From NCBI RefSeq assembly GCF_014490485.1, contig NZ_JACTVA010000009.1:1-64000 (forward strand): a stretch of DNA of 64,000 nucleotides, read 5' to 3'. Below, piece after piece: positions 1 through 10,655 of the stretch (position 1 is the stretch's first letter; each line of letters starts with the position of its first letter). A program made the translations under genes and the position numbers. The notes under the pieces are model-generated. The model was not told the origin of the DNA, did no database searches, and saw only the letters and a list, made by a program, of their open reading frames with translations. The DNA is from Teichococcus aerophilus. GTDB taxonomy: Bacteria > Pseudomonadota > Alphaproteobacteria > Acetobacterales > Acetobacteraceae.

Positions 1-543
1 ACGCCGCCCTTGCCGCTGCCACCGCCGCCCGTGCCGCCGCCGCCGACGCCAAGCCAGACGGCGGGCACCGGCCAGACGCCGCCCGTGCAGCGCCCGGCCG
101 AGCGCAGCACCAGCGTGCAGAACACGCTGGACCGCCTGCGCGCCGCCCAGCAGCAGAATGAACCGCCGCGCGCCCGTGCCAGCACCTCTGGCGGCCGCCC
201 GGCCGCCGGAGGTGGCGCGCCGACGGGCAATGCCCTGCTCAGCCAGGGAGAGATCCGTGGCGTCGCCGACCGCATCAGCGAATGCTGGTCCGTCGATGCC
301 GGGATGATGGGGCTTGACCAGATCGTGGTCGATCTCCAGGTCGATATCGACGCAGGCGGAACGATCCGCAACGTAAGGGCGCCCCGTGGCGTTCCGAGCG
401 ACCCGCGGGCGCGCGCGGTGTTCGAAAGTGCGCGCCGCGCGCTTCTGGACCCGAAATGCAGCCCGCTGCCCATTCCCCGCGAGAAGATGCAGACGTTGAA
501 CAGCTCGATCTTCCGCTTCAATCCGAGGGGCTTGATCCGATGA
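1..543 (+). CDS. tolA: TolA-like energy transducer, C-terminal part (5' end outside window)
   Basis: The reading frame is open from base 1, so the start lies upstream. The visible part has a Pro-rich and then Ala/Gln/Arg-rich linker (first ~75 residues), then a compact C-terminal domain beginning near [18 protein letters not shown]. That domain holds two cysteines (ECW and PKCSP), as in TonB/TolA C-terminal domains. TolA is anchored in the inner membrane and links the TolQR proton motor to TolB/Pal at the outer membrane during envelope constriction. The TGA stop overlaps the ATG of tolB (ATGA), so the two are probably translationally coupled. The assignment rests on the domain pattern plus the tolB-pal-cpoB context; a generic TonB-C protein is the alternative. 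Confidence 0.85.
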   Translation, partial: TPPLPLPPPPVPPPPTPSQTAGTGQTPPVQRPAERSTSVQNTLDRLRAAQQQNEPPRARASTSGGRPAAGGGAPTGNALLSQGEIRGVADRISECWSVDAGMMGLDQIVVDLQVDIDAGGTIRNVRAPRGVPSDPRARAVFESARRALLDPKCSPLPIPREKMQTLNSSIFRFNPRGLIR

Positions 544-1913
544 CCATTCCGTTGTTCTCCCGCCGTGTTGCCCTGCTGGGCGGCGCGGGACTTCTCGCCG
601 CCCCGGCCATCGTCCGCGCCCAGGGGGCGCCGGCGGCGCCCGCCGGTGCCGCCGGGCAGGTCATCGACATCAACCGCGCCCGCACCGATCCTATCCCGAT
701 CGCGCTGCCCGATTTCGCCGGCAGCTCGCCCGCCGCGCAGCAGCTCGGGCAGAACATTACCCGGGTGATCTCCAACAACCTGAAGAATTCCGGCCTGTTC
801 CGCCCGGTGGACCGCGCCGCCTTCATCCAGTCGCCGGAAGCCGCCGCGGCGACGCCGCGATTCCAGGACTGGCGCGTCGTCGGCGCCCAGGCGCTGGTGA
901 CCGGCCGCGCAGAGCCGCAGGGCGACCGCTCCCGCATCGAATTCCGCCTGTGGGAAGTGAACTCCGAGCAGCAGTTGCAGGGCACCGCCTACACCGCCAA
1001 CGCCGCCAACTGGCGGCAGATCGCGCACGTCATCTCGGACGTGATCTATGAGCGGATGCTGGGCGAGAAGGGCTATTTCGACACCCGCATCGTCTATGTG
1101 GCGGAGAGCGGCCCGCGTGACCGCCGCAACCGCCGGCTGGCGATCATGGACCAGGATGGCGAGAACAACCGCTTCCTGACCGACGGCAACTTCCAGGCCC
1201 TCTCGCCCCGCTTCCATCCGAATGCGCGGCAGATCGCCTTCATGTCCTACGCCAACAACAACCCGCGCGTGTTCCTGTTCAACCTGGATAGCGGCCGGCA
1301 GGAAGTGCTGGGCAATTTCCAGGGCATGACGCTCTCTCCCCGCTTCAGCCCGGATGGGCGGAACGTGGTGCTTTCCTCCACCCGTGGCGGCGATGCCAAC
1401 ATCTTCGTGGTGGACCTGGCCTCGCGGCGGGAGCGGCAGCTGACCTCCGGCGGCGGGCTGGACGTCTCGCCCTGCTATTCGCCGGATGGCACGCAGATCG
1501 TCTTCAACTCTGACCGGGGCGGCGACCAGCAGCTCTACATCATGGACGCGAATGGCGGCGGCGCGCGCCGCATCTCCTTTGGCAACGGCCGCTATGCCAC
1601 ACCGGTCTGGTCCCCGCGCGGCGACCTGATCGCCTTCACCCGCATGGGTGGCGGTCGCTTCGCCATCGGCGTGATGCGTCCGGACGGTTCCGGCGAGCGC
1701 ATCCTGTCCGAAGGCTGGTCGATGGAGAGCCCGAGCTTCGCGCCGAATGGACGTGTCCTGACCTTCTATCGCGAAAGTCAGGCCCGCGACTCGCGTGGCG
1801 GCGGCTATTCTTCCCGCCTGTCGATGATCGACATCGCCGGCTTCAACGAGCGGCAGGTGATCACGCCGACGGATGCGAGCGAGCCGAACTGGTCGCCACT
1901 TCTGTCGTCCTGA
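540..1913 (+). CDS. tolB: Tol-Pal system beta-propeller protein TolB
   Basis: Periplasmic propeller protein of the Tol-Pal system that binds Pal and the TolA C-terminus. The 457-residue product starts at the ATG overlapping the tolA stop; the longer open frame upstream only covers tolA sequence. The N-terminus [22 protein letters not shown] (written in two parts: SRRVALLGG, then [13 protein letters not shown]) is a signal peptide with a twin-arginine look. It is followed by the TolB N-terminal domain (about residues 35-150) and six propeller blades with repeated S-P-D-G turns (for example FSPDGRNVV and YSPDGTQIV). Length matches the family. The identification is secure; the Tat-type export is only suggested. 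Confidence 0.97.
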   Translation: MTIPLFSRRVALLGGAGLLAAPAIVRAQGAPAAPAGAAGQVIDINRARTDPIPIALPDFAGSSPAAQQLGQNITRVISNNLKNSGLFRPVDRAAFIQSPEAAAATPRFQDWRVVGAQALVTGRAEPQGDRSRIEFRLWEVNSEQQLQGTAYTANAANWRQIAHVISDVIYERMLGEKGYFDTRIVYVAESGPRDRRNRRLAIMDQDGENNRFLTDGNFQALSPRFHPNARQIAFMSYANNNPRVFLFNLDSGRQEVLGNFQGMTLSPRFSPDGRNVVLSSTRGGDANIFVVDLASRRERQLTSGGGLDVSPCYSPDGTQIVFNSDRGGDQQLYIMDANGGGARRISFGNGRYATPVWSPRGDLIAFTRMGGGRFAIGVMRPDGSGERILSEGWSMESPSFAPNGRVLTFYRESQARDSRGGGYSSRLSMIDIAGFNERQVITPTDASEPNWSPLLSS

Positions 1914-1987
1914 CGGGAAGATTTGCGTGCGGCGCGATTAATTTTGTTCTGGAATGCAACCAATCGGGACCTTGGCGCTTTCCTGCC

Positions 1988-2016
1988 TTGAACAAGCCTT
2001 AATCCGGGCCTATCGC
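1988..2016 (+). promoter_or_regulatory. Candidate sigma-70-type promoter for pal
   Basis: TTGAAC (1988-1993) and TATCGC (2011-2016) are separated by 17 bases, 34 bases before the pal start, in a locally AT-richer gap between tolB and pal. This would let pal be transcribed independently of tolB. It is a pattern match only. Confidence 0.4.
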
Positions 2017-2049
2017 GCCGCAAAATCGATCTGCCATGAAGGAATCGAA

Positions 2050-2544
2050 ATGATGAATACCAAGCTCCTTGGCGCTCTCGCCGCCGCCGCCCTGCTCTCC
2101 GCCTGCGCGAGCGAGGACAACTCCGCCGCCACCACCGGCGCCGGTGCGGGTTCGGGCGCCAGCTCCAACATGGCTGGCAGCGTTCGCCCGGGCAGCCAGG
2201 AAGACCTGGTCGCCAACGTTGGCGACCGCGTGTTCTTCGCGCTGGACCGTTCCACCGTGGCTGCTGACCAGCGCCCCGTGCTGGACCGCCAGGCCGCCTG
2301 GCTGGCGCAGTACCCGCAGGTCCAGGTCACCCTGGAAGGCCACGCCGATGAGCGCGGCACCCGCGAGTACAACCTGGCCCTCGGCCAGCGCCGTGCGAAC
2401 TCCGCGCGGGACGTGCTGGTCGCCCAGGGCGTGTCCGGCAGCCGCCTGAGCACGATCTCCTACGGCAAGGACCGTCCGGCTGCCCTCGGCTCCAACGAGG
2501 AAGCCTGGGCGCAGAACCGCCGCGCCGTGACGGTGGTGCGCTGA
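2050..2544 (+). CDS. pal: Peptidoglycan-associated lipoprotein Pal
   Basis: Outer-membrane lipoprotein that binds peptidoglycan and TolB. The start is one of two adjacent ATGs (2050 or 2053), 5-8 bases after GAAGGAA; longer frames upstream have no signal peptide. The N-terminus MNTKLLGALAAAALLSAC gives a clear lipobox (LLSAC) with the lipid-attached Cys at about residue 19. An Ala/Gly/Ser linker follows, then an OmpA-like peptidoglycan-binding domain with the characteristic VTLEGHADERGTREYN and LGQRRANSARDVL segments. 164 residues is normal for Pal. A strong hairpin terminator lies 57 bases after the stop. Confidence 0.97.
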   Translation: MMNTKLLGALAAAALLSACASEDNSAATTGAGAGSGASSNMAGSVRPGSQEDLVANVGDRVFFALDRSTVAADQRPVLDRQAAWLAQYPQVQVTLEGHADERGTREYNLALGQRRANSARDVLVAQGVSGSRLSTISYGKDRPAALGSNEEAWAQNRRAVTVVR

Positions 2545-2600
2545 ACGCAGCGATCTGATCCTCGCGGCGTTGACGCGGGGTTGAGAGGCTGAAAAGAAAG

Positions 2601-2636
2601 CGGCGGCTTCCGTTCATCCGGGGCCGCCGTTTTTTA
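2601..2636 (+). terminator. Rho-independent terminator after pal
   Basis: CGGCGGC (2601-2607) pairs with GCCGCCG (2623-2629) and is followed directly by TTTTTT. It separates pal from cpoB, which therefore probably has its own promoter or depends on read-through. Confidence 0.8.
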
Positions 2637-2700
2637 TTGTAGATGTCGTCCACCCACCCGCCGCCACCGGGGAGGGTTCCAGCCGCAAGGATAGGCCCCC

Positions 2701-3567
2701 ATGCTCCGCAAGCTTCTTCTCGCCGCGCCGCTGCTGCCCCTGTTGATGGCGGCGCCAGCGATGGCGCAGATGGACAGCCGTGAAGGCATCGCCTTGCAGA
2801 ACCAGATCCTGCAGCTGAGGCAGGAGATGGAGCAGCTGCGCCGCAGCGGTGGCAGCAGCCTGGGCGGCCCGGTCATCACCGCGCCGTCCGGCCGTGGCGG
2901 TGCGCCTTCCGAGCTGACGGGCCAGTTGCTGGACCGGGTGAACCAGCAGGATGACGAGCTGCGCCGGGTACGTGGCCGCGTCGATGAGCTGGAGTTCCGC
3001 AACCGCACCTTGCAGCAGCAGCTGGAGAAGCTGCAGGGCGACATGGATTACCGCATGCAGCAGCTGGAAGGCGGCGGTGGCGGTCGTTCGGCTCCGGTGG
3101 CGCCTGCGGCCCCGGCGCAATCTGGCAGCCTGGGCGGTGCGGCCCCCGCTGCTGCGGCGGCAGGCGGTGCCGCCGCGGCGCCCCGCACGGCGGAGCGCGC
3201 GCTGGCCGATGGCCAGGCGGCGCTAGGCCGGCGTGACTATGCTGCAGCCGAGGCCGCGGCGCGCGAGGTAGTGGCCAGCCGTAATACGGCGCGCAGCCAG
3301 GATGCGCAGCTGCTGCTGGGCGGCGCGCTTTTGGGCAAGCGGGATTTCCCCAACGCCGCCCTGGCCTTTGACGACGCCTACAAGCGCAACCGGCAATCCG
3401 CCCGGGCGCCGGAAGCGATGATCGGGCTGGCCAACTCCTTCATCGGCCTGAATGCCAAGCGCGAGGCGTGCGAGACGCTGGACAATCTGCGTAGCGAGTT
3501 TCCGCGCCTGTCCGGCGGCCTGGCCGACCGGGCGGCCGATGCCCGCCGGCGTGGCAGCTGCCGCTAA
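2701..3567 (+). CDS. cpoB: Cell division coordinator CpoB / YbgF
   Basis: Periplasmic TolA-associated protein that coordinates peptidoglycan synthesis with outer-membrane constriction. The 288-residue product has a Sec signal peptide ending near APAMAQ (about residue 22). It then has a coiled-coil trimerisation segment rich in Gln/Leu/Glu (about 30-125), an Ala/Gly linker and a TPR-like C-terminal domain (about 160-285, motifs YAAAEAAAREVV and LLGGALLGKRDF). It sits in the conserved place after pal. Confidence 0.94.
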   Translation: MLRKLLLAAPLLPLLMAAPAMAQMDSREGIALQNQILQLRQEMEQLRRSGGSSLGGPVITAPSGRGGAPSELTGQLLDRVNQQDDELRRVRGRVDELEFRNRTLQQQLEKLQGDMDYRMQQLEGGGGGRSAPVAPAAPAQSGSLGGAAPAAAAAGGAAAAPRTAERALADGQAALGRRDYAAAEAAAREVVASRNTARSQDAQLLLGGALLGKRDFPNAALAFDDAYKRNRQSARAPEAMIGLANSFIGLNAKREACETLDNLRSEFPRLSGGLADRAADARRRGSCR

Positions 3568-3612
3568 GGCACTGCGCCGCCAGCCTGCGGTGATGCCGCC
3601 GGTGAGGGTGGC

Positions 3613-4827
3613 GTGACCGGCGAAGCACCGCTTTCGGCGGCGGAGTTCGCGGCGCTGATGGCGCCGCTGGGGCCATTCGGTCCGGCGCCTCGTTTGGCCG
3701 TCGGCGTCTCCGGTGGCCCGCATTCCCTGGCACTGATGCTGCTGGCCAGCGCCTGGGCCAGGGCGCGGGGCGGCGAGGCCGTTGCCCTGGTCGTGGATCA
3801 CGGCCTGCGCCCCGGCAGCGACGCCGAGGCTGCCTGGGCCGCTGGCTTGCTGCGGCAGCAGGGCATGCCGGCCGAGATCCTCACCCTGGCCCTGCCCGGC
3901 GGTGCTGCCATCCAGGAGCGTGCGCGTGCCGGGCGGCTGGAGGCGATGCTGGACCGCTGCGCGGCGCTCGGCCTGCCCTGGCTGCTGCTGGGGCAGCACC
4001 AGGCCGATCAGGCCGAGACCGTGCTGTTCCGCGCTTTGCGTGGTAGCGGTGCCGCCGGGCTGGCCGGCATGGCCGCCGCGCGGCCGGAGCCTGCCGCCTT
4101 GCTGTTACGGCCGCTGCTGCCGGTAGCACCGGTGCGGCTGGAGGTGTTGCTGGCTGCACGCGGCATCGTGCCGTTGCGGGACCCTTCCAACACCCATCCG
4201 CGCTTCGCCCGGGCCCGGCTACGCGCCGCGCTGGCGGACCCGGAGGGGCAGGGCGCCGGCACCCAGGCGCTGGCCGCCGCCGCCACGGCCTTCGCTTGCC
4301 GGCGGGATCGCGCCCAGGAAGCGCTGACGACGAGGCTGGCGGCCGCGCTGCGCCTGCGCCCTGAGGGCTACGCCATGCTGGATGCGGCCGCGCTGGGGCA
4401 GGACGACGTCGCCCGTGCCGCCCTGGCCGCCCTGCTGCGGCTGCTCTCCGGCGAGGAGCATGCGCCGCCCGAAGCCGCCGTGGCCCGGCTGCTGGCCCAG
4501 GGCCAGGGCACGCTGCATGGGGTGCAATGGGCGGCCGGGTTGTTGTGCCGCGAACCCGCCGCCTGCGCTCCACCGCTGCCCGCCTCGCCTGGGGCGGTGT
4601 GGGATGACCGCTGGCAGGTGGACGTCGTGCCGGAAGGGCTGGAGGTCGGTGCGCTGGGCGCGGCCTCGGCGGCGCTGGCGCGGCGGGAGCGGCGCGGATT
4701 GCCGGCGCGGGTGCTGGCCGGGCTGCCGGCGTTGAGGCGGGCGGGTGCGGTGGTAGGTGTGCCGGTGCTCGGGCTCGGAACGGCGGCGGAACTGACTTTC
4801 GCCCCCCGCGGCGGCCCGTTAGGCTAG
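3613..4827 (+). CDS. tilS: tRNA(Ile)-lysidine synthetase TilS
   Basis: N-type ATP pyrophosphatase that converts C34 of the AUA-reading tRNA-Ile to lysidine. It starts at GTG, 45 bases after cpoB. The N-terminal half has the PP-loop region (AVGVSGGPHSLAL, about residues 30-42), VVDHGLRPGS and GQHQADQAETVLFRALRGSG. The C-terminal half (about 210-404) is weakly conserved, as usual. The PP-loop normally reads SGGxDS; here the Asp is His. The ADDQAET motif reads QADQAET. The gene order cpoB-tilS-ftsH is conserved in proteobacteria. The identification is firm despite these changes because no other candidate is expected here. Confidence 0.9.
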   Translation: MTGEAPLSAAEFAALMAPLGPFGPAPRLAVGVSGGPHSLALMLLASAWARARGGEAVALVVDHGLRPGSDAEAAWAAGLLRQQGMPAEILTLALPGGAAIQERARAGRLEAMLDRCAALGLPWLLLGQHQADQAETVLFRALRGSGAAGLAGMAAARPEPAALLLRPLLPVAPVRLEVLLAARGIVPLRDPSNTHPRFARARLRAALADPEGQGAGTQALAAAATAFACRRDRAQEALTTRLAAALRLRPEGYAMLDAAALGQDDVARAALAALLRLLSGEEHAPPEAAVARLLAQGQGTLHGVQWAAGLLCREPAACAPPLPASPGAVWDDRWQVDVVPEGLEVGALGAASAALARRERRGLPARVLAGLPALRRAGAVVGVPVLGLGTAAELTFAPRGGPLG

Positions 4828-4866
4828 GATTATCATACGCCGGGCTAGATGAATTGCGCGACATGG

Positions 4867-4895
4867 TTTGAGAACGCGACTTGACGCCCTATCTT
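4867..4895 (+). promoter_or_regulatory. Candidate heat-shock (RpoH) promoter of ftsH
   Basis: TTTGAGA (4867-4873) and CCCTATCTT (4887-4895) are 13 bases apart. This resembles the sigma-32 pattern of a CTTGAAA-like box and a CCCCAT-T-like box. The -10 box lies 44 bases before the ftsH GTG start. FtsH is a classical heat-shock gene, which supports the reading. Confidence 0.45.
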
Positions 4896-4939
4896 GTGTG
4901 GGCGCCGGGCGTGCCTGGCGATCGGATGGGAACCCTACG

Positions 4940-6868
<1,929 letters not shown>

Positions 6869-6913
6869 CGGGACGGGCGTTCCGCACCGGCCCGGATTTG
6901 CGCTAAAGAGAAT

Positions 6914-6937
6914 GGCCCCGGAAACGGGGCCTTTTTT
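6914..6937 (+). terminator. Rho-independent terminator after ftsH
   Basis: GGCCCCG (6914-6920), GAAA tetraloop, CGGGGCC (6925-6931) and TTTTTT form a textbook intrinsic terminator, 26 bases before the folP start. Confidence 0.9.
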
Positions 6938-6963
6938 CATGGCGAGCGGGGAGAGCGGCCAGG

Positions 6964-8022
6964 ATGGCGGAACGCTGGTTGGAGCCCTTGGGCCTGTTGC
7001 ACGGCCCGGCCGCGTTCCATGCCGTCCGCGCCGGCCATGCGTTGCCGCTGGCGGGCGGCCCGGCCTCCTTCTCCCTGTTGCGGTTGATCGAGGGCGGGCA
7101 GGAGCAGGGCATCCACCCGGTGGCCGACCTGCCCGAGGGGTGGGAGGACCTGCTGCCTGCGCTGACCCGCCGGCCCTTGCCCTTCGCTGGCCTGCCGCAT
7201 GACCGCCCGCTGGTGATGGGCATCCTGAACGTGACGCCGGACAGCTTCTCCGATGGCGGCAAGCATCTGGATGTGAAGGCGGCGGTGGCCGCCGGCCACG
7301 CCATGCTGGAAGCTGGGGCGGACATCCTGGACATTGGCGGGGAAAGCACCCGCCCGGGCGCCGCTGCCGTGACGGCGGAGGACGAGATCGCCCGCATCCT
7401 GCCCGTGGTGCGGCAACTGGCGACGGCGGCGGTGGTCAGCGTCGATACCCGCTACGCCGCCACCATGCAGGCGGTGCTGGATGCGGGGGCGGAGATCGTC
7501 AACGACATCTCCGCGCTGCGGCAGGATGCGAAGTCGGTCAGGGTGGTGCAGGAGAGCCGGGCGCCGGTGGTGCTCATGCATATGCCGGCGTTGGACCTGC
7601 GCCGCATGCATGAGGCCACCGGGTATGAGGACGTGGTGCTGGATGTCGCCCGCTTCCTGCGCCAGCGGGTGGAAACGGCGGAGGCACTGGGCATTGCCCG
7701 CGGGCGGATCGTGGTTGACCCCGGCATCGGCTTCGGCAAGACGCGGGAGCAGGACCTGCTGCTGCTGAACCGCCTGCCGCTGCTGGCCGGCATTGGTTGC
7801 CGGGTGCTGGTCGGGGCGTCCCGCAAGCGGCTGGTGGGTTGGGTGACGGGGACGGAGCTGCCGGCGGAGCGGGTGGCCGGCAGCGTCGCCGTGGCGTTGG
7901 CGGCGGCGGCGGCCGGGGCCAGCATCCTGCGGGTGCACGATGTGGCGGAGACGGTGCAGGCGCTGCGGATGTGGAAGGCCTGTGCCGATGGCGCCGTGCC
8001 GCAGCCGGCGGAGGCGGGGTGA
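6964..8022 (+). CDS. folP: Dihydropteroate synthase FolP
   Basis: Condenses 6-hydroxymethyl-dihydropterin pyrophosphate with p-aminobenzoate in folate synthesis; the sulfonamide target. The TIM-barrel signatures are all visible: MGILNVTPDSFSDGG (about residues 83-97), DIGGESTRPGA, EIVNDISALR, VVDPGIGFGKT and GASRKR. The protein has 352 residues, against about 270-290 in typical enzymes, because some 75 residues precede the barrel. I do not recognise that extension as a known domain. It sits between ftsH and glmM, the same order as in enterobacteria. Confidence 0.96.
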   Translation: MAERWLEPLGLLHGPAAFHAVRAGHALPLAGGPASFSLLRLIEGGQEQGIHPVADLPEGWEDLLPALTRRPLPFAGLPHDRPLVMGILNVTPDSFSDGGKHLDVKAAVAAGHAMLEAGADILDIGGESTRPGAAAVTAEDEIARILPVVRQLATAAVVSVDTRYAATMQAVLDAGAEIVNDISALRQDAKSVRVVQESRAPVVLMHMPALDLRRMHEATGYEDVVLDVARFLRQRVETAEALGIARGRIVVDPGIGFGKTREQDLLLLNRLPLLAGIGCRVLVGASRKRLVGWVTGTELPAERVAGSVAVALAAAAAGASILRVHDVAETVQALRMWKACADGAVPQPAEAG

Positions 8023-8024
8023 AT

Positions 8025-8042
8025 GGACGGCCCTGGCCGTCC
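8025..8042 (+). terminator. GC-rich hairpin directly after folP
   Basis: GGACGGC (8025-8031) pairs with GCCGTCC (8036-8042) three bases after the folP stop. There is no U-tract, so it may stabilise the 3' end rather than terminate. The 260-base folP-glmM gap also contains a TCTTTGGAC direct repeat (8144-8166) and a TAGAGCGT motif at 8046. Confidence 0.35.
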
Positions 8043-8282
8043 CGCTAGAGCGTCCTGCCTGGGCGCCCATGGTAATCCGCGAGCGCCGGCCAGTGGTGGA
8101 ACGTGTAAAATGCGCCAGATTAAAACGCTGGCGAAACTGCCGGACTCTTTGGACACTCAATCTTTGGACGCCCGTTCCAGGGAACCAGCCGGGGTCGCCA
8201 GCGACCCCGCGATAAGAACACCGGAGGCTGCGGCGACCTGATGGCTCAGAAGCAGCGGAAACGACAAGAAAGGACTGCGGGG

Positions 8283-9659
8283 ATGACCGACGCCGTGCGC
8301 CGCCTCTTCGGCACCGATGGAATCCGGGGCGTGGCCAACCGTGCGCCGATGGATGCACTGACCGCGCTGCGGCTGGGCCAGGCGGCCGGCTACTTCTTCA
8401 GCCGTGGCGCGCACCGGCACCGGGTGGTGATCGGCAAGGACACCCGTCTCTCGGGCTACATGCTGGAACCGGCGCTGACGGCGGGCTTCGTCGGCGCCGG
8501 GATGGACGTGGTGCTGGTCGGGCCGTTGCCGACGCCGGCCATCGCGTTGCTGACCCGCAGCCTGCGGGCGGATTTGGGCGTGATGATCTCCGCCAGTCAC
8601 AACCCGTTCGAGGATAACGGCATCAAGCTGTTCGGCCCGGACGGCCTCAAGCTGTCCGACGCGCAGGAGATGGAGATCGAAGCGCTGATGGCGCAGGACC
8701 CGGTGGGCCTGGTGGCGCCCTCCCGCCTCGGTCGCGCCAGCCGGCTGGACGATGCGCCCGGCCGCTATATCGAAGCTGTGAAGGCCAGCTTCCCCAAGGG
8801 GCGCAGCCTGGCCGGCCTGCGCATCGTCGTCGATTGCGCGCATGGCGCCGCGTACAAGGTGGCGCCGACGGTGCTGTGGGAGTTGGGGGCCGAGGTGGTC
8901 TCCATCGGCGTCTCACCGGACGGCTTCAATATCAACAAGGAATGCGGCTCCACCGCGCCCGGTCGGCTTGCGGAGCTGGTGCGGGAGCGGCGGGCTGACC
9001 TCGGCATCGCGCTGGATGGCGATGCCGACCGGTTGGTGCTGGTGGACGAGCAGGGCCAGGTGATCGACGGCGACCAGATCCTGGCGACGGTCGCGGAATC
9101 CTGGGCGGCGCAGGGGCGGCTGAACGGCACCTCGGTGGTGGCGACGGTGATGTCCAACCTGGGGCTGGAGCGCTTCCTGGAAAGCCGGGGCCTGAACCTG
9201 CTGCGGACCAAGGTGGGGGACCGCTATGTCTCCGAGCGCATGCGGGAGACCGGGGCCAATCTGGGCGGCGAGCAGTCGGGCCACATGATCCTCAGCGATT
9301 TCGGCACCACGGGGGACGGGCTGGTGGCCGCCCTGCAGGTGCTGGCGGTGCTGGGCGAGCAGAAGCAGCCGGCCAGCGAAGCCTGCCGCCGCTTCACCCC
9401 GCTGCCGCAGCGCCTGGTGAATGTCCGCTACAACGGGCTCAGCCCGCTGGGCGATGCCGGGGTGAAGGAGGCGATCGCCGCCGCCGAGACCCGGCTGGGT
9501 CATCGCGGCCGCGTGCTGATCCGCCCCAGCGGGACCGAGCCGCTGATCCGCGTGATGGCGGAGGCGGAGGAGGAAGGCATGGTCGAGGAGACGGTGGAAT
9601 CGCTGGCCGCGCTGATCCGCGCCCGGGCCGCCGCGCTGCCGATGAAGGTGGAGGGCTGA
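8283..9659 (+). CDS. glmM: Phosphoglucosamine mutase GlmM
   Basis: Interconverts glucosamine-6-phosphate and glucosamine-1-phosphate for peptidoglycan and LPS. I chose the ATG at 8283, giving [19 protein letters not shown], the usual family N-terminus; AAAGGA lies about 9 bases upstream. An in-frame ATG at 8241 would add 14 basic residues. Visible motifs are the phosphoserine loop [13 protein letters not shown] (catalytic Ser about residue 103), the metal loop DGDADR and the C-terminal phosphate loop [12 protein letters not shown]. The stop overlaps the start of thiD by one base. Confidence 0.97.
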   Translation: MTDAVRRLFGTDGIRGVANRAPMDALTALRLGQAAGYFFSRGAHRHRVVIGKDTRLSGYMLEPALTAGFVGAGMDVVLVGPLPTPAIALLTRSLRADLGVMISASHNPFEDNGIKLFGPDGLKLSDAQEMEIEALMAQDPVGLVAPSRLGRASRLDDAPGRYIEAVKASFPKGRSLAGLRIVVDCAHGAAYKVAPTVLWELGAEVVSIGVSPDGFNINKECGSTAPGRLAELVRERRADLGIALDGDADRLVLVDEQGQVIDGDQILATVAESWAAQGRLNGTSVVATVMSNLGLERFLESRGLNLLRTKVGDRYVSERMRETGANLGGEQSGHMILSDFGTTGDGLVAALQVLAVLGEQKQPASEACRRFTPLPQRLVNVRYNGLSPLGDAGVKEAIAAAETRLGHRGRVLIRPSGTEPLIRVMAEAEEEGMVEETVESLAALIRARAAALPMKVEG

Positions 9660-10474
9660 TGCAAGGCCGCGTGCTGATCGTCGCCGGGTCTGATTCCGGC
9701 GGCGGGGCGGGAATCCAGGCGGACATCAAGGCCTGCGCTGCCATGGATGCCTATTCGGCCACGGCCATCACCGCGCTGACGGCGCAGGACACGCTGGGGG
9801 TGCATGGCGTGCACCCGGTGCCGCTGGAGTTCGTCCGGCAGCAGATCCGCCTCTCGCTGCGGGATATCGGGGCGGACGCGATCAAGACCGGCATGCTGGG
9901 CGATGCCGCCACGATCGATGCCGTGTGCGATGCGCTGGCGGAGGATGGGCCGGGCATCCCGCTGGTGGCCGACCCGGTGATGGTGGCGAAGGGCGGCAGC
10001 AACCTGCTGGCGCCGGATGCGGTGGAAACGCTGAAGCGCCGCCTGCTGCCGATGGCCCATCTGCTGACGCCGAACATCCCGGAGGCCGAGGTGATCTCCG
10101 GCCTGCGCATCACCGGGCTGGAGGAGATGCGCGCGGCGGCGCAGGTGATGCTGCGCCTGGGCGTGCCGGCCGTGCTGCTGAAAGGCGGCCACCTGGAAGG
10201 CGAGCGCCTGCTGGACCTGCTGGCAACGCCGGAGGACGAGGTGGTGTTCGAAAGCACGCGGATACCCAGCCGCCACACCCATGGCACCGGCTGCACCCTG
10301 GCTTCGGCCATCGCGGCCGGGTTGGCGCAGGGCATGGCGCTGCGGGATGCCGTGGCGCGCGGCCGCGCCTTCGTGCAGGCGGCGTTGCGGACGGCGCCAG
10401 GGCTAGGGCAGGGGCATGGCCCACTGAACCATGGCGTGACGGTCGACCCCGATCGGATCGCCGCGCTGGCGTAA
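9659..10474 (+). CDS. thiD: Hydroxymethylpyrimidine/phosphomethylpyrimidine kinase ThiD
   Basis: Phosphorylates HMP and HMP-P in thiamine biosynthesis. The 271-residue ribokinase-like product shows VAGSDSGGGAGIQADIKA at the N-terminus, DPVMVAKGG, TPNIPEAEVISG and the anion-hole/catalytic segment THGTGCTLASAIAAGLA. It shares a TGATG junction with glmM, so it is probably cotranscribed. I see no TPP riboswitch upstream. Confidence 0.95.
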   Translation: MQGRVLIVAGSDSGGGAGIQADIKACAAMDAYSATAITALTAQDTLGVHGVHPVPLEFVRQQIRLSLRDIGADAIKTGMLGDAATIDAVCDALAEDGPGIPLVADPVMVAKGGSNLLAPDAVETLKRRLLPMAHLLTPNIPEAEVISGLRITGLEEMRAAAQVMLRLGVPAVLLKGGHLEGERLLDLLATPEDEVVFESTRIPSRHTHGTGCTLASAIAAGLAQGMALRDAVARGRAFVQAALRTAPGLGQGHGPLNHGVTVDPDRIAALA

Positions 10475-10655
10475 AGGCGACGGCCTCGCGCCCAGGATTG
10501 GTCGTGGCGGCCTTATCGGGCGAGTCTCGCCCGGTACCGCCCGGGCTATTCAGGCGAAGCGTGGACGCGGCCCTGTCATGCTCTCACGGAGGCTTCGCGT
10601 CCGCCCGCGCTCTGGCAAGCTGCATTCTTGTTGCAGTGCAGGAAGGGATGGCGCG

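Noticed and set aside
8239-8282. Upstream ATG (8241) as glmM start
   Set aside because: It adds 14 basic residues not expected in GlmM; the second ATG gives the canonical [11 protein letters not shown] start.
10484-10655. Possible riboswitch or RNA gene between thiD and the PhzF gene
   Set aside because: Only short GC inverted repeats (for example around 10517-10533) are present; no conserved riboswitch elements could be recognised.
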